DNA of 7,152 bases from an uncultured Lutibacter sp. GTDB taxonomy: Bacteria; Bacteroidota; Bacteroidia; Flavobacteriales; Flavobacteriaceae. Within the stretch, counting starts at the first letter, position 1. The number at the start of each line of letters is the position of its first letter. Below are positions 1-7,124 of this stretch, piece by piece. The stretch is taken from contig CAJXUO010000071.1 of assembly GCA_913061425.1 (NCBI GenBank), positions 1-7,152 on the forward strand, read 5' to 3'. A program made the position numbers and the translations under genes. The notes beneath the pieces are model-generated. The model did not search any database, had not been told where the DNA came from, and worked only from the letters and a program-made list of their open reading frames with translations.

Positions 1-652
1 TATTTGTACAGTTTCCGAAACCTTCTTCATCCATTTGTTTCACCATATTTAAAACTCTATCCGCAGCTTCTACTTGACCTTGTGGTAACAAAGTATACTG
101 AGATACTTTAGCAGAAACAAATAACATCGCACTAGAGTTTTTACACGTTGCAACACATGCTCCACAACCAATACACGTTGCAGCATCCATTGCTTCGTCT
201 GCAGCAATTTTAGAAATAGGAATCGCGTTTGCATCTTGAGTATTTCCAGAAGTGTTCACTGAAATATATCCTCCTGCTTGTTGGATTCTTTCAAATGAAG
301 AACGGTCTACAACTAAATCTTTAATTACAGGAAAAGCATTTGCTCTAAATGGCTCTATATAAATAGTATCTCCATCTTTAAACATTCGCATGTGCAATTG
401 ACATGTTGTAACTCCTGTATCAGGACCGTGTGCTTGACCGTTGATATACATAGAACACATTCCGCAAATTCCTTCACGACAGTCATGATCAAAAGCTACA
501 GGCTCATCACCTGTATTCACTAATTGTTCATTTAAAACATCCATCATTTCTAAAAATGACATATGCTCAGAAATATCTGTTACTTTATATTCTACTAATT
601 TACCCTTGTCGTTTGCATCTTTTTGACGCCAAATTTTAAGTGTTAAATTCAT
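1..652 (-). CDS. sdhB: Succinate dehydrogenase iron-sulfur subunit (partial, 3' end off the left edge)
   Basis: SdhB carries electrons from the SdhA flavin through [2Fe-2S], [4Fe-4S] and [3Fe-4S] clusters to the quinone site at the cytoplasmic face of the membrane. I translated 217 codons from the ATG at 652-650. The N-terminal ferredoxin domain has C58, C63 and C66 (motif CREGICGMC) and C84. The C-terminal domain has C160, C163, C166 and C170 ([12 protein letters not shown]). The window ends just after C215 in GNCTN, the first Cys of the last cluster motif, so roughly 30 residues are missing compared with the usual length of about 250. Lys follows C170 where enterobacterial SdhB has Pro, which I believe is usual for this lineage. 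It starts 9 nt after the sdhA stop, and the overlapping TAAGAAGG gives a Shine-Dalgarno-like AGAAGG 4 nt before the ATG. It is the last visible gene of the sdhCAB operon. Confidence 0.97.
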   Translation of the reverse strand, partial: MNLTLKIWRQKDANDKGKLVEYKVTDISEHMSFLEMMDVLNEQLVNTGDEPVAFDHDCREGICGMCSMYINGQAHGPDTGVTTCQLHMRMFKDGDTIYIEPFRANAFPVIKDLVVDRSSFERIQQAGGYISVNTSGNTQDANAIPISKIAADEAMDAATCIGCGACVATCKNSSAMLFVSAKVSQYTLLPQGQVEAADRVLNMVKQMDEEGFGNCTN

Positions 653-661
653 AATGCCTTC

Positions 662-2665
662 TTATTTATATGAACGAGTTTTTAACTCAATATCTTTAAA
701 TTCTAATTCTTCTTTATGCAATATCGCTTCACTAGGTTTTCCTACATATTCCCATGCAGCAACATATGCGAAATTGGTATCGTCACGTTTAGCCTCTCCA
801 TCTTCTGTAACATGTTCTTCTCGGAAATGACCTCCGCAAGATTCTTCACGATTCAAAGCATCTTTAGCAAATAATTCTCCTAATTCTAAGAAATCTGCTA
901 CTCTTCCTGCTTTTTCTAATTCTTGATTGAATTCATTCAAACTTCCTGGAACTATAACGTTTTTCCAAAAGTCTTCACGAACCTCTTGAATTTCTTTTAT
1001 TGCTTCTTCTAATCCCTTTTTATTACGAGCCATTCCACATTTTTCCCACATGATTTTCCCTAATTTCTTATGATAATAATCAACTGAGTGTGTTCCTTTA
1101 TTATTGATAAAGAAATCTAATTGCTCTTTAACAGATTTTTCTGCTTCATCAAACGCCTCTGATTCTGTAGAAATCGTTCCTGTACGGATATCATCTGACA
1201 AGTAATCTCCAATTGTATATGGCAATACGAAATATCCATCTGCAAGACCTTGCATCAATGCTGATGCTCCTAACCTATTTGCTCCGTGATCAGAGAAATT
1301 CGCCTCTCCAATACAGTACAATCCTTCAACTGTAGTCATTAAGTTATAATCAACCCAAACGCCTCCCATTGTATAGTGAGTTGCTGGATAAATCATCATT
1401 GGAGTTTTATATGGATCTTGATCTACAATTTTCTCATACATCTGGAATAAGTTTCCATATTTCGCCTCAACAATTGCTTTTCCTAAATCGTAAATTTCTT
1501 TTTCTGACGGATTAGAGACATGCGTAATTTTTGCTTGCTCTTTTCCATATCTATTTATAGCAGATTTAAAATCTAAATACACCGCTTCACCAGTAGCATT
1601 TACTCCATATCCAGCATCACAACGTTCTTTTGCTGCTCTTGAAGCAACATCACGAGGCACTAAATTTCCAAATGCAGGATAACGTCTTTCTAAATAATAA
1701 TCTCTTTGCTCTTCAGACAAATCGGTAGGTTTTTTACGCCCTTCTCTAATTGCCATTACATCCTCCATGTTTTTCGGCACCCAAATACGTCCATCATTAC
1801 GTAACGATTCTGACATCAAAGTCAATTTTGACTGATAGTCTCCACTTCGTGGAATACACGTAGGATGAATTTGAGTATAACAAGGATTCGCGAAATACGC
1901 TCCTTTTTTATGAATTTTCCATGCTGCAGTAGCATTAGATCCCATAGCATTGGTAGATAAGAAATATACATTTCCATATCCTCCAGAAGCAATCACAACA
2001 GCATGTGCAGAATGACGTTCTATTTCTCCTGTAATTAAATTACGTGCAATTATTCCTCTCGCTTTACCATCAACTTTTACAACATCCAACATTTCATGTC
2101 GGTTGTGCATTGTGATTTTTCCACGAGCAATCTGACGATTCATTGCAGAGTAAGCACCTAATAATAACTGTTGTCCTGTTTGTCCTTTAGCATAAAAAGT
2201 TCTTGAAACCAATACACCTCCAAAAGAACGATTGTCAAGTAATCCTCCATAATCTCTTGCAAATGGAACTCCTTGAGCCACACATTGATCAATAATATTT
2301 CCAGAAACCTCCGCAAGACGATGCACGTTTGCTTCTCTTGATCTATAATCTCCTCCTTTTACGGTATCGTAAAATAATCGATAGTTAGAATCTCCATCTC
2401 CTTGGTAATTTTTTGCAGCATTGATTCCTCCTTGAGCAGCAATAGAATGCGCTCTACGAGGAGAATCTTGATAACAAAATGCTTTTACATTGTATCCTAA
2501 TTCTGCTAATGTTGCCGCTGCAGAACCTCCTGCTAAACCAGTACCAACAACAATAACATCTATATTACGCTTGTTTGCTGGATTTACTAAATCAATATGG
2601 TTTTTATAATCAGTCCACTTATCTGAAAGTGTTCCTTTAGGTACTCTTGAATTTAATGTTGTCAT
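662..2665 (-). CDS. sdhA: Succinate dehydrogenase / fumarate reductase flavoprotein subunit
   Basis: SdhA oxidises succinate to fumarate on a covalently bound FAD at the cytoplasmic face of complex II. The 667 residues are full length for the Bacteroidota form, longer than the roughly 588 of E. coli. The Rossmann motif [12 protein letters not shown] is at 39-50. In [12 protein letters not shown] (73-84), H73 is the expected covalent FAD attachment site. Further motifs are QIHPTC (265-270), [10 protein letters not shown] with R338 as the likely proton-transfer Arg, HYTMGG with H430, and [10 protein letters not shown] with R464; H430 and R464 match substrate-binding residues of the family. The C-terminal domain has [10 protein letters not shown] (606-615). 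It lies 9 nt after the sdhC stop and 9 nt before sdhB, so all three are very likely on one mRNA. There is no good Shine-Dalgarno, only AAGG one base before the ATG. Direction (SDH rather than FRD) is inferred from the lineage; sequence alone does not separate them cleanly. Confidence 0.98.
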   Translation of the reverse strand: MTTLNSRVPKGTLSDKWTDYKNHIDLVNPANKRNIDVIVVGTGLAGGSAAATLAELGYNVKAFCYQDSPRRAHSIAAQGGINAAKNYQGDGDSNYRLFYDTVKGGDYRSREANVHRLAEVSGNIIDQCVAQGVPFARDYGGLLDNRSFGGVLVSRTFYAKGQTGQQLLLGAYSAMNRQIARGKITMHNRHEMLDVVKVDGKARGIIARNLITGEIERHSAHAVVIASGGYGNVYFLSTNAMGSNATAAWKIHKKGAYFANPCYTQIHPTCIPRSGDYQSKLTLMSESLRNDGRIWVPKNMEDVMAIREGRKKPTDLSEEQRDYYLERRYPAFGNLVPRDVASRAAKERCDAGYGVNATGEAVYLDFKSAINRYGKEQAKITHVSNPSEKEIYDLGKAIVEAKYGNLFQMYEKIVDQDPYKTPMMIYPATHYTMGGVWVDYNLMTTVEGLYCIGEANFSDHGANRLGASALMQGLADGYFVLPYTIGDYLSDDIRTGTISTESEAFDEAEKSVKEQLDFFINNKGTHSVDYYHKKLGKIMWEKCGMARNKKGLEEAIKEIQEVREDFWKNVIVPGSLNEFNQELEKAGRVADFLELGELFAKDALNREESCGGHFREEHVTEDGEAKRDDTNFAYVAAWEYVGKPSEAILHKEELEFKDIELKTRSYK

Positions 2666-2674
2666 ACCTTATTT

Positions 2675-3352
2675 TTAATGATTAAAATGATGGAAAAGTG
2701 CAATAAAAACAAATCCTAATGGAACTAAAATGGCATACGCCTTTCCGAATGTTTTTAATCCTTTAGTATATTTATTATTCGCTCCCATAGATTGGAATGC
2801 CGAATTAAATCCATGTAATAAGTGTAATGCTAAAAATACAAATGCAATTACATAAGCACCAACTCTTATTGGATTTACAAATTTATGCTGTAATTCTTCA
2901 AAATAACGATATCCTTCACCATCTTCCAATAAACCTGACATATCTCCTTGAATAAATTTCGTGTTTAATTCTGGAATCCAAAAATCTATAAAGTGTAAAA
3001 CCATAAAGGCTAATATTGCCAATCCGCTCCAAATCATATTTCTTGACATCCAAGAAGAATTTGCGCCTCCATTATTTTTAGCATATTTTACAGTTCTAGC
3101 TCTGCTGTTTTTCAATTCCAAAACAAAGCCCATGACAAAGTGAAATACAACTCCAAAAATTAAAACTGGCTGTATCACGTATTGAATCAATGGGTTTGTT
3201 CCCATAAAATGAGAGGTTTCATTAAAAACATCAGCACTAAAAACTGACATACTATTTATTGCGAAATGTTGTAATAGAAAAAACATTAAGAAAAATGCTG
3301 AAAGTGCCATTGACACTTTTCTAGCAATTGACGAAGATAAAAGTCCGCTCAT
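2675..3352 (-). CDS. sdhC: Succinate dehydrogenase cytochrome b556/b558 subunit (single membrane anchor, B-type)
   Basis: This is the membrane anchor that binds heme b and passes electrons to menaquinone. I take the ATG at 3352 as the start, giving 225 residues. A longer frame beginning with TTG at 3379 is possible, but that TTG lies inside an exact -7 promoter box. Hydrophobic segments are roughly 14-32, 58-80, 106-124, 162-182 and 203-221, the five-helix layout of the one-subunit, diheme class (Wolinella FrdC, Bacillus SdhC). Candidate heme ligands are H29, H71, H120 and H177 or H180 (HLLHGFNSAF), one in each of helices 1-4. A separate SdhD is not needed in this class and none is present. 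Eight A's run into the ATG, and no Shine-Dalgarno is seen. First gene of sdhCAB, divergent from the aminopeptidase gene. Two-heme content is known for the family, not shown directly here. Confidence 0.94.
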   Translation of the reverse strand: MSGLLSSSIARKVSMALSAFFLMFFLLQHFAINSMSVFSADVFNETSHFMGTNPLIQYVIQPVLIFGVVFHFVMGFVLELKNSRARTVKYAKNNGGANSSWMSRNMIWSGLAILAFMVLHFIDFWIPELNTKFIQGDMSGLLEDGEGYRYFEELQHKFVNPIRVGAYVIAFVFLALHLLHGFNSAFQSMGANNKYTKGLKTFGKAYAILVPLGFVFIALFHHFNH

Positions 3353-3376
3353 TTTTTTTGAAGTTAGTTTAGAAAA

Positions 3377-3405
3377 CAAAGATACTATAAGTTATCTGCT
3401 CATAA
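3377..3405 (-). promoter_or_regulatory. Predicted promoter of the sdhCAB operon
   Basis: On the minus strand TATCTTTG (3384 to 3377) matches the Bacteroidota -7 consensus TAnnTTTG exactly. A weak TTTTTA ends 18 bases upstream (TTA at 3405-3403) in place of the -33 TTG. Transcription would begin near 3371, giving a leader of about 19 nt before the sdhC ATG at 3352. The box covers the alternative TTG start, which argues against the longer SdhC. Confidence 0.6.
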
Positions 3406-3486
3406 AAATGATTTGTTTTATTTTTTAGGTATTTAGAAGCAATCTAAAAACGCTGATTAAAATTAGACTGATTACGAACAATTGTA

Positions 3487-3494
3487 TAAATTTG
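3487..3494 (+). promoter_or_regulatory. Predicted -7 promoter box of the aminopeptidase P gene
   Basis: TAAATTTG matches TAnnTTTG exactly and ends 19 bases before the ATG at 3514, so the leader would be about 14 nt. No clear -33 TTG is seen; CTG at 3468-3470 (16-base spacing) is the nearest, weak candidate. The box is about 100 bp from the divergent sdhC box. Confidence 0.5.
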
Positions 3495-3513
3495 TTTACC
3501 AAAATTTACTCAA

Positions 3514-4803
3514 ATGAAATACTTTCCAATAGATAAAAACCTGTTTGTAAAAAACCGTAAGAAGTTTGTTGCCAAAATGAAGCCTAATTCATTGGTGGTT
3601 TTTAATTCCAATGACATTTATCCTATAAGTGCTGACAGTACATTGCCGTTTGCTCAACATAGAGATATCTTTTATTTAAGCGGTGTAGATCAAGAAGAGA
3701 GTATCCTTGTTTTATTTCCTGATGCTGTTAAAAAAGAACATCAAGAGATTTTATTTTTAAAAGAGACCAATGCACATATTGCTGTATGGGAAGGAGAAAA
3801 ATTAGATAGAGAAAAAGCGCTTAAAACTTCTGGAATTAAGACCGTTTATTGGTTAGAAGATTTTGAAAAAGTATTTTTTAACTTGATGGTTCAAGCAGAA
3901 AATGTATATATAAACACAAACGAACATTATAGACAAGCAGTAGAAACTGAAACTCGTGAAGACAGGTTTATAAAAAAATGCAAAGTAAATTATCCAGCAC
4001 ACATATACCTTCGTAGCCAACCAATTATTCAACGATTGCGTTCAATAAAAGAGCCTGAAGAAATTGCGCTATTGCAACAAGCATGTGATATTACTGAAAA
4101 AGGTTTTAAAAGAGTGTTAGGATTTACAAAACCAAATGTTTGGGAACATGAAATTGAAGCAGAATATATTCATGAATTTATAAGAAACCGCAGTGATGGA
4201 TTTGCATACACACCAATTATTGCTAGTGGATATAATGCCAACGTATTACATTATATAGAAAACAACCAACAATGTAAAGAAGGCGATGTTATCTTAATGG
4301 ATGTTGGCGCAAGTTACGCTAGATATGCAAGTGATATGACGCGCTGTATTCCTGTTTCTGGAAAATTTACGGAACGTCAAAAAGATGTTTATAATGCTGT
4401 ATTGCGTGTTAAAAATGCCGCTGCAAAATTATTAGTTCCTGGAACTATTTGGGCAGATTATCATGTGGAAGTAGGAGAAATAATGACGAAAGAATTGATA
4501 GAATTAAAATTAATAACCAAAGAAGATGTGGCAAATGAAGATCCAAATTGGCCTGCATATAAGAAGTATTTTATGCATGGAACTTCGCATCACATGGGAT
4601 TAGACACTCATGATTACGGTATTTTATCTGAGCCAATGGAAGCAAATATGGTATTTACGGTTGAGCCTGGAATATATATTCCTGAAGAAAATTTAGGGAT
4701 TCGTTTAGAAGACGATTATGTAATTCAAGAAACTGGTGAGCCATTTAATTTAATGCAACATATTCCTATTGAAGTAGAAGATATTGAAGCATTGATGAAA
4801 TAA
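3514..4803 (+). CDS. pepP: Xaa-Pro aminopeptidase (aminopeptidase P, peptidase family M24B)
   Basis: A cytoplasmic dinuclear-metal (typically Mn) aminopeptidase that removes the N-terminal residue from peptides with Pro in second position. The 429 residues are close to E. coli PepP (441). The N-terminal AMP_N domain covers about 1-135, with the typical stretch QHRDIFYLSGVDQEE at 48-62. The pita-bread catalytic domain covers about 170-429. The five expected metal ligands are present: D263 in LMDVGASY, D274 in SDMTR, H359 in HGTSHHMGLD, E384 in VEPGIYI and E399 in GIRLEDDYVI. H246, H366 and R397 match further active-site residues of the family. There is no signal peptide. No Shine-Dalgarno precedes the ATG; a -7 box lies 19 bases upstream. 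It is transcribed alone, away from sdhCAB, and is followed by a 345-bp gap. The family is certain; the symbol follows the E. coli orthologue by similarity, and preference among Pro-dipeptidase/aminopeptidase substrates is not proved by sequence. Confidence 0.95.
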   Translation: MKYFPIDKNLFVKNRKKFVAKMKPNSLVVFNSNDIYPISADSTLPFAQHRDIFYLSGVDQEESILVLFPDAVKKEHQEILFLKETNAHIAVWEGEKLDREKALKTSGIKTVYWLEDFEKVFFNLMVQAENVYINTNEHYRQAVETETREDRFIKKCKVNYPAHIYLRSQPIIQRLRSIKEPEEIALLQQACDITEKGFKRVLGFTKPNVWEHEIEAEYIHEFIRNRSDGFAYTPIIASGYNANVLHYIENNQQCKEGDVILMDVGASYARYASDMTRCIPVSGKFTERQKDVYNAVLRVKNAAAKLLVPGTIWADYHVEVGEIMTKELIELKLITKEDVANEDPNWPAYKKYFMHGTSHHMGLDTHDYGILSEPMEANMVFTVEPGIYIPEENLGIRLEDDYVIQETGEPFNLMQHIPIEVEDIEALMK

Positions 4804-4811
4804 GTTATTGC

Positions 4812-4832
4812 GTTTCTTAACTTAGAAGAAAC
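4812..4832 (+). terminator. Weak hairpin after the aminopeptidase P gene, possible terminator
   Basis: GTTTCTT (4812-4818) and AAGAAAC (4826-4832) form a perfect 7-bp stem around a 7-nt loop, starting 9 nt after the stop codon. The stem has only two G-C pairs and no T-run follows, so it is a poor intrinsic terminator. It is listed because of its position. Confidence 0.25.
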
Positions 4833-5115
4833 TAACTTCGCTTATCGACCGATATAGTTCATTAAAACAAAACATATATTAACGTTGTGTGCCATTCCAA
4901 ATAGACTCCTCGTAAGTAAAAAACATACATGAAATATTACAGGCTAACATTTTTTCTGTTTTCCACACTTTTAACATTAAGTTCATGAGCTGATAGTAAA
5001 TATAATTATTCCTCTGTATGAGTAATTCTTTAAATCTAATTCGTATACAATAAACAGCGCTCCTGAAATCAGCAATAAAAACTTACATAGAAGCAAAGTA
5101 AAAGGCAACTATTTA

Positions 5116-5144
5116 TTAAATGTGATTTAAGACACCTATTTTTG
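5116..5144 (+). promoter_or_regulatory. Predicted promoter of the alpha/beta hydrolase gene
   Basis: TATTTTTG at 5137-5144 matches TAnnTTTG exactly. A TTA at 5116-5118 stands 18 bases upstream, the same weak TTA-N18 arrangement as the sdhC promoter. The box ends only 4 bases before the ATG at 5149, so transcription should begin at or within a few bases of the start codon. Confidence 0.55.
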
Positions 5145-5148
5145 CATA

Positions 5149-5934
5149 ATGCAAAGTTTTGTAAATTATAAAAACATTCCTATTTCTTATTCCGATTTTG
5201 GAAAAGGGTCTGTTGTGGTTCTTCTTCATGGGTTTTTAGAAAATAGTTCGATGTGGAATTCTATTATTCCTGAATTATCCAAAAAAAACAGACTTGTAAC
5301 TATAGATTTACTAGGTCATGGAGCATCAGGAAATATCGGATATGTGCATTCTATGGAAGAGCAAGCAATGATGGTGAAAGCGGTATTGAAGGCATTAAAC
5401 CTAAGAAAATTTACGTTGATTGGTCATTCAATGGGAGGCTATATTTCACTTGCGTTTGCACAGTTATTTCCAGAGGCTATAAAAGGCCTTTGCTTGATAA
5501 ATTCTACCTTTGAAAATGATAGTGAAGAACGAAAAAAGTTGAGGGCAAGAGCTGTAAAAATGGCGCATACAGATTATGAAAATTTGGTTAGAATGTCATT
5601 CACCAATTTATTTGCTGAAGAAAGTAGATTGAACTATACATCTGAAATAAAAAAAGGATTAACTGAAGCTTTCAAAACATCGCTACAAGGCTATATTGCC
5701 TCTCAAGAAGGCATGGCTATTCGCCAAAATTTTGCTGATTTATTTAAAAACGCGCGTTTTAAAAAGTTATTGATTCTAGGAAAAAAAGATATGGTCGTTG
5801 ATTATGAATCAACAATAAAATTCTCTAAAAAAAATAATATTCCTACAGTTGGACTTTCAGAAGGACACATGAGTCACATTGAAAATTCTGTAGAATTATT
5901 AGAGGCTCTAAAAAAATTTATAACGAAGTTTTAA
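5149..5934 (+). CDS. Alpha/beta hydrolase fold protein, substrate unknown
   Basis: A 261-residue single-domain alpha/beta hydrolase without signal peptide or membrane helix, so probably cytoplasmic. The oxyanion-hole motif HGF is at 27-29 (VVLLHGFLENSSMW), followed by TIDLLGHGAS (51-60). The nucleophile elbow is GHSMGG at 92-97 with S94. D214 in ILGKKDMVV is the likely acid and H240 in EGHMSHIEN the likely catalytic His. Residues of about 120-200 form a helical cap. The triad is complete, so it should be an active esterase, lipase or C-C hydrolase-type enzyme. Size and motifs also fit MenH/BioH-like members, but nothing here, including neighbours, singles out one reaction, so no symbol is given. 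The ATG is followed at once by a normal fold start (YKNIPISYSDFG), and a -7 box 4 bases upstream rules out a longer protein. Its stop overlaps the stop of convergent thiL. Confidence 0.92.
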   Translation: MQSFVNYKNIPISYSDFGKGSVVVLLHGFLENSSMWNSIIPELSKKNRLVTIDLLGHGASGNIGYVHSMEEQAMMVKAVLKALNLRKFTLIGHSMGGYISLAFAQLFPEAIKGLCLINSTFENDSEERKKLRARAVKMAHTDYENLVRMSFTNLFAEESRLNYTSEIKKGLTEAFKTSLQGYIASQEGMAIRQNFADLFKNARFKKLLILGKKDMVVDYESTIKFSKKNNIPTVGLSEGHMSHIENSVELLEALKKFITKF

Positions 5935-6980
5935 TCGTCTTTTAATGAATTCCAGCCTTGAGCAATCAACTCAACTTTTTGATTTCCACGAGTAATCAAA
6001 TACGCCCCCTCACTTTTATCAGTAACATGACCTATAACCGAAAAATTTGGGTTTGATTGTATTTTCGGAAAATCTTCTTGTGAAATTGTAAATAACAATT
6101 CATAGTCTTCACCTCCACTTAACGCAACAGTTGTTGAGTCTATATTAAACTCTTCACAAGTAGAAATCATTTGTGGATCTAAAGGAATTTTATCTTCATA
6201 TAAATTACATCCAACTTCAGATTGGCTACAAATGTGTAAAATCTCTGAAGATAATCCGTCAGAAATATCAATCATTGATGTTGGTTTCACTTTCAATTCT
6301 TTTAATAAAGAAACTATATCTCTTCTGGCTTCTGGCTTTAATTGTCGTTCAACAATATATGAATACGTGTCTAAATCTGGTTGCATATTTGGATTCGCTT
6401 CAAACACTTGTTTTTCTCTTTCCAGCACTTGCAGTCCTAGATAAGCAGAACCTAAATCTCCCGAAACTACCAATAAATCATTTGGTTTTGCGCCATTTCT
6501 ATAGACCACTTCTTCCTTATTAACTTCACCGATAGCAGTAATACTGATTAATAATCCTGTAACTGAAGACGTTGTATCTCCACCAATTAAATCAACATTA
6601 TAATTATTACATGCCAATTGAATTCCCGCGTACAATTCTTCAACTGCTTCAAGTGAAAAACGGTTTGAGATAGCAATAGAAACGGTAATCTGTGTTGCAG
6701 CTCCATTCATGGCGTATACATCAGACAAGTTCACCATAACTGCCTTATAACCAAGATGCTTTAAAGGCATATATGCTAAGTCAAAATGAACCCCTTCAAC
6801 CAATAAATCTGTTGTAATTAACGCTTGTTTATCGCCAAATTCCAATACAGCAGCATCGTCTCCAATTCCTTTTTCTGTAGATTCGCAATTAATAGTAAAG
6901 TGTTTCGTTAAATGTTTAATTAAACCAAACTCTCCTAATTCAGATAAAGATGTTTTTTTTTCGCTTTTGCCTTTTAACAT
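5931..6980 (-). CDS. thiL: Thiamine-monophosphate kinase
   Basis: ThiL phosphorylates thiamine monophosphate with ATP to give thiamine diphosphate, the last step of cofactor synthesis in the cytoplasm. The 349 residues belong to the PurM/AIR-synthase fold, slightly longer than E. coli ThiL (325). Motifs in order: LSELGEFGLI (12-21), GIGDDAAVL (38-46) for Mg/nucleotide phosphate binding, TTDLLVEGVHFD (56-67), NLSDVYAMN (84-92), GGDTT (133-137), SGDLG (173-177), MIDISDGL (236-243) and SGGEDYELLF (288-297). The ATG at 6980 places LSELGEFGLI at residue 12, as I expect for Bacteroidota homologues. No Shine-Dalgarno is seen. Codons 7-10 contain a run of nine A's on the coding strand. It stands alone on the minus strand, convergent with the hydrolase and divergent from a partial gene at the right edge. 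No clear -7 box was found upstream; GAATTTTG at 7035-7028 has one mismatch. Confidence 0.97.
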   Translation of the reverse strand: MLKGKSEKKTSLSELGEFGLIKHLTKHFTINCESTEKGIGDDAAVLEFGDKQALITTDLLVEGVHFDLAYMPLKHLGYKAVMVNLSDVYAMNGAATQITVSIAISNRFSLEAVEELYAGIQLACNNYNVDLIGGDTTSSVTGLLISITAIGEVNKEEVVYRNGAKPNDLLVVSGDLGSAYLGLQVLEREKQVFEANPNMQPDLDTYSYIVERQLKPEARRDIVSLLKELKVKPTSMIDISDGLSSEILHICSQSEVGCNLYEDKIPLDPQMISTCEEFNIDSTTVALSGGEDYELLFTISQEDFPKIQSNPNFSVIGHVTDKSEGAYLITRGNQKVELIAQGWNSLKDD

Positions 6981-7010
6981 TTTGAACGGTAATTATTAGT
7001 GAAAAATTAA

Positions 7011-7018
7011 TAAATTTG
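7011..7018 (+). promoter_or_regulatory. Candidate -7 box for the gene at the right edge
   Basis: TAAATTTG matches TAnnTTTG on the plus strand, the same 8 bases as the box before the aminopeptidase gene. Transcription from near 7024 would leave a leader of about 22 nt before the ATG at 7046. No -33 element at good spacing was found, and in AT-rich DNA such a match can occur by chance. Confidence 0.35.
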
Positions 7019-7045
7019 CTGTGTGTGCAAAATTCAATATTTTTT

Positions 7046-7124
7046 ATGAAACCATCGCAGGTTTTCTATAAAAATATAATTAGGGTGAAAACCACTAAAA
7101 CTGTTCTTAATACAAGAAGAGTAT
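7046..7124 (+). CDS. Start of an unrecognised protein (partial, cut by contig end)
   Basis: An open frame begins with ATG at 7046 (MKPSQVFYKNIIRVK...) and runs 26 codons to the last genomic base. The N-terminus is basic and not a signal peptide. The frame continues through the adapter, but those residues are artefactual and must not be used in searches. Support is positional: divergent from thiL, no competing gene, and a candidate -7 box 28 bases before the ATG. A chance open frame of this length is quite possible. I do not recognise the family. Confidence 0.4.

Larger units (their letters stand above)
4804..5148 (+). other. 345-bp intergenic region without a convincing gene
   Basis: This stretch lies between the aminopeptidase P and hydrolase genes, both on the plus strand. 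It is AT-rich and broken by stops in all frames. I see a weak hairpin just after the aminopeptidase stop (4812-4832), a motif TTAACGTTGTGTGCCATTCC at 4879-4898, a 19-codon frame at 4929-4988 resembling a signal peptide, and the hydrolase promoter at the right end. No tRNA, riboswitch or long repeat was recognised. The most economical reading is old, decayed sequence between two independently transcribed genes. Confidence 0.6.

Noticed and set aside
2961..3143. Plus-strand 60-codon open frame inside sdhC.
   Set aside because: It lies wholly antisense to a well-conserved gene; a shadow frame.
5040..5082. Small palindromes GTATAC and AGCGCT and a CTGA/TCAG repeat as a terminator or operator.
   Set aside because: Each is too short, with loops too small to fold, and no T-run follows.
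4983..5108. Minus-strand 41-codon open frame from a TTG at 5108, hydrophobic (contains LLLISGALFIVYELD).
   Set aside because: No ATG and no ribosome site. A frame of this length is expected by chance in AT-rich DNA, where random frames also look hydrophobic. It covers the hydrolase -33 region.
5149..5934. Assigning the hydrolase as MenH (menaquinone synthesis) because complex II here uses menaquinone.
   Set aside because: Only the general fold and triad are visible, no men gene is adjacent, and the fold is shared by many enzymes.
6173..6523. Plus-strand open frames of 116 and 70 codons within thiL.
   Set aside because: Both are antisense to conserved ThiL motifs, have no family features and no promoter or ribosome site; shadow frames.
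7028..7035. GAATTTTG on the minus strand as a thiL -7 box.
   Set aside because: The key first T is missing (TAnnTTTG needs T), and no -33 TTG stands at the right distance.
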